NCBI RefSeq assembly: GCF_001678845.1
Contig: NZ_MAIQ01000004.1
Coordinates: 1 to 64,000, forward strand
From: Christensenella intestinihominis
GTDB lineage: Bacteria; Bacillota; Clostridia; Christensenellales; Christensenellaceae
Length of the DNA: 64,000 nucleotides
Direction of reading: 5' to 3'
The notes under the pieces are model-generated. The model was not told the DNA's origin. It did not search any database and saw nothing but the letters and a program-made list of their open reading frames with translations. The translations under genes were made by a program, and so were the position numbers. Below are positions 8,927 to 17,641 of this stretch, one piece after another; the first letter of the stretch is position 1, and each line of letters begins with the position of its first letter.

Positions 8927-11900
8927 TTATCCGGCTGTTTCGCTTTCCGTCCCGCCGAGCAGTTCCTCCCGGGTCGTTTTTTCGATGACGCGCGGCTTGT
9001 TTCCGCCGTAGGCTTCGTCAAACATGCACACGCCCGCAAATTCGCAATAGTCGCAGCCCATCCTGCCGTCCATTAAATAGGGCCGTATTTGCGTATCGCC
9101 CTGCCGCATCCCGCGTACCGCGCGTTCCACCAGTTCCCTGGTAAAGGAAAGGAGCGTGCCGATTTCCTGTGCGGAAAACATCCTCTCTTTGGTGCCCTGC
9201 CGCATCCCGCCATCCTTTTTCCGGCTGAGGGCGACCGTCATAACCACGTCTCCTTCGCCGCCGTAAAGCTTTTGCGCGGTATCAAAATCCACCCCGCATA
9301 CGCCTTCCATATTGAAATCCTCTTCCGGGTTTTTCCCTTCCTCTCCAAATTCGGGAAGGTGTATCCTGAAATAATTCGCGCCCGCGAATTGCGCATCCTC
9401 CCCCAGCAGTTCCGCCGCGGCCATGATATAAATCATCAATTGCAGCGACAGCCCCCCCGCGAGTTCGCGCAGCGAAAAATGCGGCTCCCCTGTTTTGTAG
9501 TCCACAATTTCAAAGTACAGGGTCCCGTCAAGCTCCGCGGTGTCGATGCGGTCGATCTTGCCCGTAAGCGTAAGGCCGTCCGGAAACTCTTTTTCAAACC
9601 AGCACTCGCTCTCGCGAGGCTGCAGGGCCGACTGGCCCGATTGCCTGCGGATGGCCCGCGCCGCCAGGTCAACCTCGCGCTCCACCGCGCGAAGCACGTT
9701 TTCATTGTGTTTGTTGAGCGTATATTTGCTTTGTTCCTCCCGTGCCTGCCGCGCGCTGCACGAAAGGTATTCGTCAAACCGTCCGTCCGGGACGTCCGCC
9801 CAGCGTTCGCCCGTTTCCCGGAACCGGTTTGTCAGCGTCTCGAGTATTTTATGCGCATAATTTCCCACGTCGAGCGGGTCGATGGTATATTCCCGCGGCG
9901 GGCGCACCTTAAGTCCATAGCCGATAAAATGCTTGTACGGGCATTCGTAATATTGTTCGAGCCTGCTTGCGCTTCCCTTCATTTCACGGTACAGCTCCCC
10001 CGCCGTTTCCGGTTTCAGCTGCCGGGCGGCATTCGCGCTCCGCGCCCCCCACAGGATCGCGCGCTGCTTCCGCGGAAATTCTTCGTCCTGCAATACGGCG
10101 GCCGCAACCTCCCCGGCGCATGTAAGTCCCTGTCCGCTTCCAAAGGAACGCAGGGCCTGCGCTGTTTTGAGGTATGCGTTTTGCTTGAGCATCAGCGCAA
10201 TGCCGCCCGCTTCATTTTGCCGGATTCCGCCGAAGAGCTCGTGCAGCTTATCGAGCAGCGGCGAGGGTTTCTCCCTTCCGTCGTCCACAAAACTCAAATA
10301 GAGTTTTTCGCCCGGCTTGGTAAACGTTTTTAAAATTGCCAACTTTTGTTTTTCCACATTGTCCGTAAATTGAAGGCCCGCAAGCTGCGAGAGCAGCAGC
10401 TCCCGCTCGTAATCCGCAAGAATATCGGAGCTCTGTTCGTAATTGGGAAGAATGCCGTCGTTTGCACCCAGCACAAACACCGCCTTTACGTCTCCAAGGC
10501 GGATATAGGAAATTTCGCCCACGGCAACCTCGTCCGCCCCCGGGGGAATCACGCCCACCTTCTGCGCCCGCAGGCCGGTTTTCAGCAGCCCTGCAAGCTG
10601 CGTTTTTTTCATCGGCATATCCCCGAGTATTTCCCGCGCCTGCCCTAAAATGCGCATCGTTTTTTCCGCCACCTGTGCGTTCCACTCCGCGCTTTCCATC
10701 AGGCCCGCCTTCTGCGCGCGGTCAATCTGCCGGTTCAGTTTTTTTACCGCGTCAAGCGCATCCATATAATCCGCCGCGCAATTCAAAAGCTGTCCGGCCG
10801 TTCCGGCCGTCCTGGCGGCCTCCCGCATCCGCAGGATCGGTTCCATAAGCTTTTCCCGCGCCTGCTCCGCGCCCGCATCCCGGAAGGGGAAGGTAAATGC
10901 GAACCCGTCGCGCACGTTTGAAAACGCATAGTTCTCCATCGCGCAGATTTCCTTTTCCGTCAGGTTGCACAGCCCCGTTTTCGCGTGGGCGACCAGCGTA
11001 TCTTTTTTCAGTTTGCCCTGCATAAGCTCCAGCGTGGAAAGCAGGAAGGCGCTGAACGCGCACTGGTCAAGCGTCCGCTTTTCCCCCGCAAAGCAGGGAA
11101 CGCCCGCCTGCCGGAACACCCGTGTGACCGTTGGCACATACCGCTGTCCGCTGCCGCACACCACCGCCATATCGCGGTAGGCATATCCGCGGTTGCGGTT
11201 CAGCCATACCACCTGCGCGCATACCGCGCGCACTTCCTCTTCCACATCCGCGGCGTGCGTGACGCTCACATCCTTCGCATAACCGGCTTGTTTTGCCGGA
11301 TAGGCGTACAGGTTTTTTTCGATGTGCAGTATATCCGGCGAAATCCTCCGGTCCTCCGTGACAATTTCCGTCTCAAGGCCAAGCCGCATTGCATCCGCAA
11401 GGAATTTGTTCCGGTTTTCATTACAAATTTCATACATCGCGGCGTCCGGCGCTCCGGCAGGCGCATAATAGAAGGACATCACCGTATCCCTTGCCGTATG
11501 CATCAGCGCCTTCATAAACCGCACCGTCTGCGCGTTATAGATGTCAAAGCCATGAATCACCAGGTGCGACCGCCTGATAAAATCCGCCTCCGGAATATGG
11601 TCGATCACAAGGTTGATCTTGTCCTCCGTATCAAAGAGCCCTTCCGCCGCTTCGTTAAAGCGCCCGTACAGATGGGCGATATCCTTCAGCTTCTCGCGCA
11701 TGGCGGCATGCTCCGTTTCTACCCCGAGAAGCATTTCCGGCGTCACATCCAATGTTTTCAGCTCGGAAATGAGGTCAGCAAGCTGCACGGGGAGGTCGCT
11801 TTTGCCCGCGCAGCGCGCAAGCGCCGAGAGCTCCGGCGTTTCCTTGTCTAAAATAGCGCGCAAAAGCATGCTTTTCCCGGCCGTATCGATGCTTTGCACC

Positions 11901-12145
11901 GTCCTGCCGTATGTGCTTTCCAGCACGCGGTCGGCCACGCGGGCCGGGCTTTGCACGCATATGCCCATCAGGCCCTTCGCGTGAAGCGCTTGCATCAGCT
12001 GTTTTTCCGTAATATATGTGGATTGCGGCGGAACCACGACAAGGACCTCCGCAAGCGGGTCTTTTTCCGCAATCTGTTTGATTTTCCCGATAACCCGTTC
12101 GTCCCGCTGTGACGCGGTGCGCCCGAGCACAAAGGTAACGCCCAT
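8927..12145 (-). CDS. addB: ATP-dependent nuclease subunit B
   Basis: A 1072-residue AddB. The N-terminus has a degenerate helicase core (GRTASQRDE in place of a good Walker A). The C-terminal nuclease domain has EIVDYKTGEP and the iron-sulfur ligands known for AddB: a first cysteine in ECPYKHF near residue 735 and a final CDYCEFAGVC cluster near residue 1030. It partners AddA in break resection and Chi recognition. ACAGGAG sits before the ATG, and an extended -10 lies about 30 bp upstream, so addB heads the operon. Confidence 0.95.
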   Translation of the reverse strand: MGVTFVLGRTASQRDERVIGKIKQIAEKDPLAEVLVVVPPQSTYITEKQLMQALHAKGLMGICVQSPARVADRVLESTYGRTVQSIDTAGKSMLLRAILDKETPELSALARCAGKSDLPVQLADLISELKTLDVTPEMLLGVETEHAAMREKLKDIAHLYGRFNEAAEGLFDTEDKINLVIDHIPEADFIRRSHLVIHGFDIYNAQTVRFMKALMHTARDTVMSFYYAPAGAPDAAMYEICNENRNKFLADAMRLGLETEIVTEDRRISPDILHIEKNLYAYPAKQAGYAKDVSVTHAADVEEEVRAVCAQVVWLNRNRGYAYRDMAVVCGSGQRYVPTVTRVFRQAGVPCFAGEKRTLDQCAFSAFLLSTLELMQGKLKKDTLVAHAKTGLCNLTEKEICAMENYAFSNVRDGFAFTFPFRDAGAEQAREKLMEPILRMREAARTAGTAGQLLNCAADYMDALDAVKKLNRQIDRAQKAGLMESAEWNAQVAEKTMRILGQAREILGDMPMKKTQLAGLLKTGLRAQKVGVIPPGADEVAVGEISYIRLGDVKAVFVLGANDGILPNYEQSSDILADYERELLLSQLAGLQFTDNVEKQKLAILKTFTKPGEKLYLSFVDDGREKPSPLLDKLHELFGGIRQNEAGGIALMLKQNAYLKTAQALRSFGSGQGLTCAGEVAAAVLQDEEFPRKQRAILWGARSANAARQLKPETAGELYREMKGSASRLEQYYECPYKHFIGYGLKVRPPREYTIDPLDVGNYAHKILETLTNRFRETGERWADVPDGRFDEYLSCSARQAREEQSKYTLNKHNENVLRAVEREVDLAARAIRRQSGQSALQPRESECWFEKEFPDGLTLTGKIDRIDTAELDGTLYFEIVDYKTGEPHFSLRELAGGLSLQLMIYIMAAAELLGEDAQFAGANYFRIHLPEFGEEGKNPEEDFNMEGVCGVDFDTAQKLYGGEGDVVMTVALSRKKDGGMRQGTKERMFSAQEIGTLLSFTRELVERAVRGMRQGDTQIRPYLMDGRMGCDYCEFAGVCMFDEAYGGNKPRVIEKTTREELLGGTESETAG

Positions 12146-12176
12146 AAAAAACGCTCCTGTTTCTTGTTTTGTTTCT

Positions 12177-12186
12177 ATTATAACAT
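12177..12186 (-). promoter_or_regulatory. Extended -10 promoter of addBA
   Basis: On the minus strand the sequence reads TGTTATAAT, an extended -10 box about 30 bp before the addB ATG. No good -35 is visible, which fits an extended -10 promoter. Confidence 0.5.
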
Positions 12187-12278
12187 GAAGATTGGCCGGA
12201 TTTTGTGAAATTGCGGGGGGATTTTTACTTTTACATAAGATTTACAGCCGTCGGGACGTCTCCCGGCGCAAACAAAAA

Positions 12279-12310
12279 AGGCTATCGTCTTTTTAAAAGA
12301 CCATAGCCTT
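12279..12310 (-). terminator. Terminator of the small conserved gene
   Basis: A long stem (about 16 bp with one mismatch) ending in a run of T on the minus strand, 18 bp past the stop of the 77-residue gene. Confidence 0.85.
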
Positions 12311-12327
12311 GATATTTCGTAAGGGTT

Positions 12328-12561
12328 TTAACCTCTTACCAGATAGTTCAGTAAAAGATTTAAATCCTCGGGCTCGGATACGATCAGGTCCAGTTCGTCG
12401 ATCTGCGCATCCTTGAACATCTGCGTCAGTGCGATATACTGGCACAGCGTCGATTTCAGGTTCAGCCTGTCACCTTCCGACGTAACCAGTTCCACCTTGC
12501 CCTTGCAGTCTTTGAGAAGTTCAAAGAATTTCTGCGGTTCGCTAATGTTTTTAATCTTCAC
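12328..12561 (-). CDS. Small conserved Clostridia protein of unknown function
   Basis: A 77-residue soluble protein with pattern KGKVELVTSEGDRLNLKS followed by an acidic helical C-terminus ending LLNYLVRG. I recognise this as a small protein common in Clostridia, sometimes carried under the unsupported name polyA polymerase. No catalytic motif is visible. The start is GTG, supported by AGGAGG nine bases upstream. It has its own promoter and terminator, so it is monocistronic. Confidence 0.75.
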   Translation of the reverse strand: MKIKNISEPQKFFELLKDCKGKVELVTSEGDRLNLKSTLCQYIALTQMFKDAQIDELDLIVSEPEDLNLLLNYLVRG

Positions 12562-12630
12562 TCCGTTTGTCCTCCTGACACATTTTATTTGTGGGTTCCG
12601 GGGAGTTTTTGGAGCTCACCCTATGTGCTA

Positions 12631-12660
12631 ATCTTAACACACAGCCCTACCTAATGTCAA
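12631..12660 (-). promoter_or_regulatory. Sigma-A type promoter of the small conserved gene
   Basis: On the minus strand TTGACA (12655-12660) and TAAGAT (12631-12636) are separated by 18 bp, about 70 bp upstream of the GTG. Confidence 0.6.
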
Positions 12661-12706
12661 TATAACCACATTGGCACGGCGCTAAACATTTTCATGAAGA
12701 TAACGG

Positions 12707-13204
12707 CTACAAAAAGAAGTGGAAAAGTATGAGCAGGGCCACAATAGCGCTCCCGAACACCGCGACCAGCACCTTGATCACCCTGAGCTCGGAACGGTTC
12801 TTTTTTTGTCCCGCTTTTCCCTTTTTTTCGAGCTTTTCAAAGAAGGAAGCCTGCGTCTCTCCCTCCTTGCCCACATAGTCCGCCTGCCTGCGTTCAATGG
12901 CGTCGAGCCGCCTGTTCGTTTCCTCCGAATATAGGTCGATCCGTTTTTTCAGGTCCCCCGTCTTTTCAAGCACGGCATACCGAATCTGCACCTGTTCCCG
13001 CTGCATGGCTTCCATGACGGTAATCATTCCGTTGACAAGGCGCGCGGAATTCTCCACCAGTCCGCGCATCTTGCTTTCCGCTTCCGCCATATCCCCGCTT
13101 TGCCTGCGGAGTTCCTCAACCAGCGCCGGGAGTTCTTCCAGTTTATTCATTTGCTGTGCGAGCTTTTCCAGTTCCGGCTCGTAACCCTGTTCCATCTCTT
13201 CCAT
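12707..13204 (-). CDS. Coiled-coil protein with C-terminal membrane anchor
   Basis: A 165-residue protein. Residues 1-110 have heptad-like spacing of Leu, Ile and Met among many Glu, Lys and Arg, suggesting a long coiled coil. A basic stretch (KKGKAGQKKNRSELR) follows, and residues about 145-165 form one hydrophobic helix at the very C-terminus, as in tail-anchored proteins. It starts 7 bp past the stop of the membrane-anchored solute-binding protein, so the two are likely co-expressed. It could position or signal for that receptor; function unknown. Confidence 0.65.
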   Translation of the reverse strand: MEEMEQGYEPELEKLAQQMNKLEELPALVEELRRQSGDMAEAESKMRGLVENSARLVNGMITVMEAMQREQVQIRYAVLEKTGDLKKRIDLYSEETNRRLDAIERRQADYVGKEGETQASFFEKLEKKGKAGQKKNRSELRVIKVLVAVFGSAIVALLILFHFFL

Positions 13205-13211
13205 CAGCGGA

Positions 13212-14063
13212 TCATAGCCCCCATTTTTGTTTCAGAGCAAGCGTGGTTCCATCCTCTTCAAACTGGGCGATCACACGGTTGAATTCCGTCTCTACCGCAC
13301 TTTGCCCCGTGGGAAGCATAATGCTGTATCCCACCTCGTATGCCGGTTCCGCAAGAATCCGGTACCCGGCCGCTTCAAACTGCTTCGACAGTGCGCGCGG
13401 CATCGCGATCGCCGCGACGTGCCCGCTGTCGAGGTCAAGCGTGGCGCTTTCAAAATCCGCATACCGCAGTATCTCAAAATCAAGCCCCTGGCTTTCCAGG
13501 CGGTCCGCAAAATCTGAAGCCGGGACCGCCGTGGCAAAAAGCCCGATCGCCTCGCTTTCAATATCGGCAAGCCCCTGTGCCCGCGAATCGGCGCGCGCAA
13601 CGACGACTACGTCGTCCGTATAATAGGGCTTTGTCAGCGTAAAGCCTTTTGTTTTATCCGTTCCTTCCGTCAGCAGGCCGAGCGCAATATCCACCGTTCC
13701 GTATTTGATGGCCCCGCCCGCTTCCTGCGAGGTAAGCGGATAATATTCGTACATTTTTGTCTGCCCGCCCAAAAGTTCATTCAGGACCGCATCGATATAA
13801 TCCCTGTCAAAGCCGACAAGGTTCCCGTTTTCATCCACGCCGCCAAAACCCTTGACGTCCGTGCGCAGGCCGATTTTAACCGTATCGCGCGTCATCAGGA
13901 AGCTGGATTCAAAGCCTTGCCTGGTCGCGAGGTTCATAATCAGGAAGATTACAACCAGCACCGCCAGCGCAACACACAAAAGCACCGTCAGCCTTTTCTT
14001 ATTTGCCTGTACAAACCGGCGCGCCGGCGTATCGCGGCGGCGTTCCGCGGAGTATTTTTTCAA
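13212..14063 (-). CDS. Membrane-anchored solute-binding protein, family 3
   Basis: A 283-residue protein with a basic cytosolic N-terminus, one membrane helix at about residues 28-46, and an extracytoplasmic SBP_bac_3 domain from about residue 60. The domain shows VKIGLRTDVKGFG, NLVGFDRDYIDAV, GTVDIALGL and TKPYYTDDVVVV. Such domains bind amino acids or related small polar ligands. There is no lipobox and no transporter gene nearby, so it may be a sensor or a scavenger for a remote permease. Start is TTG with AAGGAG six bases upstream. Confidence 0.82.
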   Translation of the reverse strand: MKKYSAERRRDTPARRFVQANKKRLTVLLCVALAVLVVIFLIMNLATRQGFESSFLMTRDTVKIGLRTDVKGFGGVDENGNLVGFDRDYIDAVLNELLGGQTKMYEYYPLTSQEAGGAIKYGTVDIALGLLTEGTDKTKGFTLTKPYYTDDVVVVARADSRAQGLADIESEAIGLFATAVPASDFADRLESQGLDFEILRYADFESATLDLDSGHVAAIAMPRALSKQFEAAGYRILAEPAYEVGYSIMLPTGQSAVETEFNRVIAQFEEDGTTLALKQKWGL

Positions 14064-14080
14064 ACCGTATCTCCTTGATT

Positions 14081-14099
14081 CATTATAACAATTATAATG
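14081..14099 (-). promoter_or_regulatory. Promoter with palindromic operator-like site
   Basis: An 8-bp inverted repeat (CATTATAA / TTATAATG, 3-bp spacer) contains a TATAAT for the minus strand just before the TTG start of the solute-binding protein gene. It could be a repressor site; the regulator is unknown. Confidence 0.4.
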
Positions 14100-14316
14100 A
14101 TTTCTTCCGCCTTTTTCAACAAACGCCGCAAATGAATTTCTGAATTCTTTTTGAACATCTTCTTTTTTGCCTGTTTCCCCTTGTAAAAAATTTTTTAAAA
14201 TGGTAAATTGGGGTTAATATTGTACAGGTATAAAAAAACAGGCCTTTCCCTCCCGGGGAAAATTCCTGCCGGAAAGCCGGAAGCCTGCAACAGTGGAATA
14301 AGAAGGACAGGAAACA

Positions 14317-15030
14317 ATGGCTCAAAAATTTGTCGAATCGATTCTGGTAATGGGGGACTCCGTCGCCAAGGGCGTCGTGTTCCATCCGGAAAAGAAACGT
14401 TATGTTTTTTCAAAGGATGGCTTTATCCGGAAATTAAAATCTATTCTTCGCCCGAGCGTCCATGATTTTTCAAAATTCGGGACGACGTCGGATTACGGGC
14501 AGCAGCTTTTGTCTGAAAAGCTGACCGACCTGAACCCCGACCTTGTGCTGATCGAATACGGCGGGAACGACTGTGATTACAAATGGGACGAGGTCGCCGA
14601 AGACCCGATGGCCGTGCATCTTCCCAACACCCCGATCCGGGTGTTTGAGGATAATATCCTGCGCATGGTGCAATCGCTCAAGAAGCTGAATAAAATTCCC
14701 GTGCTGATGAACCTTCCGCCGCTCAACGCCGCTTCTTACTTCCGCTGGTTCACAAAAAACGACCCGCAGCGCGCACATAACATTTTAAAGTGGCTGCACG
14801 ACGTATCCAAAATCTACTGGTGGCAGGAAAAATACTCCTACACCATTGAAAAGATCGCACAGGCGACCGGCGTGCATATGGTCAACGTGCGCGGCGCTTT
14901 CCTCCGCCATCCGCAATACCAGGCATTGATTTGTGAAGACGGAATCCACCCGAGCGAGGCCGGGCAGGCGCTGATGGAAAAAACCTTTGTAGACTATATT
15001 GAAAAGCATGCCGCATATATGATGGCATAA
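14317..15030 (+). CDS. SGNH/GDSL hydrolase
   Basis: A 237-residue esterase-type enzyme of the SGNH family. The four blocks are visible: GDSVAKG (block I, catalytic Ser near residue 15), a glycine in the region before LVLIEYGGND (block III, GxND), and DGIHPS near residue 210 (block V, catalytic Asp and His). It has no signal peptide, so it is cytosolic. Members deacylate lipids, polysaccharides or small esters; substrate unknown. AGAAGGACAGG precedes the ATG, and a terminator follows. Confidence 0.88.
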   Translation: MAQKFVESILVMGDSVAKGVVFHPEKKRYVFSKDGFIRKLKSILRPSVHDFSKFGTTSDYGQQLLSEKLTDLNPDLVLIEYGGNDCDYKWDEVAEDPMAVHLPNTPIRVFEDNILRMVQSLKKLNKIPVLMNLPPLNAASYFRWFTKNDPQRAHNILKWLHDVSKIYWWQEKYSYTIEKIAQATGVHMVNVRGAFLRHPQYQALICEDGIHPSEAGQALMEKTFVDYIEKHAAYMMA

Positions 15031-15089
15031 TATGGTTCTCATCAGGGCATATCACGCGATAGCCTTTTGCCCGTTTATGTAAATCCGGG

Positions 15090-15118
15090 GCGCGGCCGAT
15101 GGCCTGCGCTCTTTTTTT
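15090..15118 (+). terminator. Terminator of the SGNH hydrolase gene
   Basis: A GC-rich stem (GCGCGGCC / GGCC-T-GCGC with one bulged T) followed by TCTTTTTTT on the plus strand. It overlaps the stop of the convergent ispE gene. Confidence 0.85.
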
Positions 15119-15974
15119 ACGGTTCCACTACCTCGAACGCCTCTTTTGTATTGTGCACGCGCGCGCAGAAGGGATACCGCCCCAGCAGGGCCGCATACGC
15201 CCGTTCCTCTTCATCCGTACCGGGAAACACCGCGAATACGCAGCTTCCGCTGCCCGTCATCATTGCAAATTCCGCGCCGCAGTCCATGCATTCCTTTAGA
15301 ATCGTATCCACCCTGGGGCACAGGGCGATACCCGCCGGCAAAAGGGAATTTCCCGCCGCGCGGAAATATCCCGCGCGGTTCCCTTCCTCAAGCGCCGCAG
15401 CGGCGGCTTCAATGTCCGGCGTCACGGCAGGAAGCGCATGGTATTTCGCGTAGGCCGGGCCAGTCATGACCCCCTCCTCCGGTTTCACAAGCAGATAGGA
15501 AAAACCGCAATTGTTGCGGATCGGGGTAAGGATTTCCCCAATTCCCCGCGCGCGCGCGCACCCGCCTCTCAGGAAAAAGGGAACGTCCGCGCCAATCCGC
15601 ACGGCAAGTTGGCCCATCTCCCGCCGGGAAAGCCGCGCATCATAAATCATGTTGAGCGCAGCCAGCACCGCGCCCGCATCGCTGCTGCCCCCGCCGAGGC
15701 CCGCCTGCGCCGGAATATTCTTTTTCAGCGTCATCCGCGCACCGCCGCGGATTCCCGCCGTATCAAAGAACAGCCGGGCCGCTTGGATTGCCGTATTGCG
15801 TTCATCCGCAGGGATACCCTCGCATTGCAGGGAAATATCGTCCGCCGGAATAATTTCCAGTTCATCCGCGAGGGAAATATTCTGCATAAGCATATCGAGC
15901 TCGTGCATTCCGTCCGCGCGCCTTCCGGTAATCGCAAGCGACAGGTTCAGCTTTGCAAATGCTTTTAATTTCAT
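15117..15974 (-). CDS. ispE: 4-diphosphocytidyl-2-C-methyl-D-erythritol kinase
   Basis: A 285-residue GHMP kinase of the MEP isoprenoid pathway. It has the IspE opening MKLKAFAKLNLSL, GMHELDMLMQ, the ATP-binding glycine-rich loop PAQAGLGGGSSDAG (about residues 91-104), and the C-terminal MTGSGSCVFAVF. It phosphorylates the 2-hydroxyl of CDP-methylerythritol with ATP in the cytosol. Length is normal. It is convergent with the SGNH gene and divergent from the methyltransferase gene. Confidence 0.95.
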   Translation of the reverse strand: MKLKAFAKLNLSLAITGRRADGMHELDMLMQNISLADELEIIPADDISLQCEGIPADERNTAIQAARLFFDTAGIRGGARMTLKKNIPAQAGLGGGSSDAGAVLAALNMIYDARLSRREMGQLAVRIGADVPFFLRGGCARARGIGEILTPIRNNCGFSYLLVKPEEGVMTGPAYAKYHALPAVTPDIEAAAAALEEGNRAGYFRAAGNSLLPAGIALCPRVDTILKECMDCGAEFAMMTGSGSCVFAVFPGTDEEERAYAALLGRYPFCARVHNTKEAFEVVEP

Positions 15975-16088
15975 AAAACGCCTCCGCTAAATTCTGGCAG
16001 AAATATTATAGCATATATGATAGTATCCATGCGCATGTTTATGTTAAAATAGCTGTAATATAATTATAGCTGCAAGCGAGGTACTGAC

Positions 16089-16946
16089 GTGTTTTTAACA
16101 AACGGATGGCAGGATTATACGGTGCTCGATACGGGCGACGGCATGAAGCTTGAACGATGGGGGGATGTGATTCTGTCCCGGCCTGACCCGCAGGTGATCT
16201 GGGCAAAGCAGGCCCCGGAGCTGTGGCAGGCCGCACATGCGGAATATGTGCGCAGCGACCGTGGGGGCGGCCAGTGGAATTTCATCAGGAAGCTGCCTGA
16301 GCGGTGGACCATTTCGTACGGCCCTCTTAGGTTTTATGTCCGCCCTACCGGCTTCAAACACACCGGCTTGTTCCCCGAGCAGGCATCCAACTGGGATTTC
16401 ATGGCAAAGATGATTAAGGCGGCCTCCTTCAAGCCGCGCATTTTAAACCTCTTTGCGTATACCGGAGGCGCGACGCTCGCCTGCGCGCAGGCTGGCGCAC
16501 AGGTCACGCATATCGACGCGGCGAAAAGCATGAACGGCTGGGCAAAGGAAAACCTTGCGCTGTCCGGCCTCGAGGACCGCCCTGTCCGCATCCTTGCGGA
16601 CGACTGCCTGAAATTCGTGCTGCGCGAACAGCGGCGGGGCAACCGCTATGACGGCATCGTAATGGACCCGCCAAGCTATGGCCGGGGCGCGGACGGCAAG
16701 GTGTTCCGTACCGAGGACGACCTTTTCCACCTGGTATCCGAAACCGCAAAGCTGCTTTCCGATACGCCCCTCTTTTTTATCATCAATTCCTATACCACCG
16801 GCCTTTCTTCCGTGGTCTGCAAAAACCTGCTCAGCATCTGCCTGCCCGGGCGCGGCGGCGCCATTGACGCGGGCGACCTGTGCCTGCCCATAGAGGGCCA
16901 GGATGTTGTGCTTCCCTGCGGCACAACGACAAGGTGGCATATATGA
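16089..16946 (+). CDS. Class I SAM-dependent methyltransferase, RlmI/RlmK-like
   Basis: A 285-residue methyltransferase. The AdoMet site is LNLFAYTGGATLACAQAG (about residues 118-135), followed by DAAKSMNGWAKEN and the catalytic-type motif VMDPPSYGRG. The DPPSYGRG motif and the GLFPEQ segment resemble the C-terminal catalytic half of 23S rRNA methyltransferases such as RlmI; the N-terminal PUA domain is missing. Start is GTG with GAGGT seven bases upstream. Its stop overlaps the start of the pseudouridine synthase gene (ATGA), so the two act as an RNA-modification pair. Confidence 0.88.
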   Translation: MFLTNGWQDYTVLDTGDGMKLERWGDVILSRPDPQVIWAKQAPELWQAAHAEYVRSDRGGGQWNFIRKLPERWTISYGPLRFYVRPTGFKHTGLFPEQASNWDFMAKMIKAASFKPRILNLFAYTGGATLACAQAGAQVTHIDAAKSMNGWAKENLALSGLEDRPVRILADDCLKFVLREQRRGNRYDGIVMDPPSYGRGADGKVFRTEDDLFHLVSETAKLLSDTPLFFIINSYTTGLSSVVCKNLLSICLPGRGGAIDAGDLCLPIEGQDVVLPCGTTTRWHI

Positions 16947-17614
16947 TTCCCGAAATCCTTTATGAGGACAACCACGTCATTGTTGCGGTGAAACCGCAGA
17001 ATATGCCTTCCCAAGCGGACGCTTCGCGTGATATGGACTTTTTGACCCTCTTGAAGCAGTATATAAAAGAAAAATATGAAAAGCCCGGCGCCGTTTACCT
17101 TGGGCTTGTGCACCGCCTCGACCGGCCCGCCGGCGGCGTGATGGTATTCGCGCGCACGTCGAAAGCGGCGGCGCGGCTGTCCGCACAGGTAAGGGACCAC
17201 TCTTTCCAAAAGCAATATTATGCAGTCGTCGCGAATGGGCTGCCGCCGGAGGGGACGCTTTCGGACGCGCTTTTAAAGGATAGCCGTACGAATATGACGC
17301 GCGTCGTTCCACCGGGGACGCAAGGCGCAAAGCAGGCCGTGCTTTCCTACCGTATCCTCCAAAAAGAAGAAAATTATCTTCTGGCCGATATCTCCCTGAA
17401 AACCGGCCGCCCCCACCAGATTCGCGTACAATTTTCCCACGCGGGCGCACCGCTCGTCGGCGACGCAAAATACGGCGGAGCGGACAACCCCAGGCTGTGC
17501 CTGTGGTCGTACCGCCTTTCCTTCCTGCATCCCACAAAAAAAGAGCGGATGACATTTGCATGCCTCCCGCCCGATCGTTTCCCATGGAATTTATTTGAAA
17601 TCCCTTCCCGGTAA
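16943..17614 (+). CDS. RluA family pseudouridine synthase
   Basis: A 223-residue RNA pseudouridine synthase. The catalytic motif HRLDRPAGG gives the essential Asp near residue 60, and GRPHQIRVQFSHAG binds RNA. There is no S4 domain, so it is the short RluA type that acts on rRNA or tRNA uridines; the exact site is unknown. The ATG overlaps the methyltransferase stop by 4 bp and uses AAGGTGG upstream, so translation is coupled. Confidence 0.92.
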   Translation: MIPEILYEDNHVIVAVKPQNMPSQADASRDMDFLTLLKQYIKEKYEKPGAVYLGLVHRLDRPAGGVMVFARTSKAAARLSAQVRDHSFQKQYYAVVANGLPPEGTLSDALLKDSRTNMTRVVPPGTQGAKQAVLSYRILQKEENYLLADISLKTGRPHQIRVQFSHAGAPLVGDAKYGGADNPRLCLWSYRLSFLHPTKKERMTFACLPPDRFPWNLFEIPSR

Positions 17615-17641
17615 ATTCGTATCCGCCCGTTTCCGTTCCGC

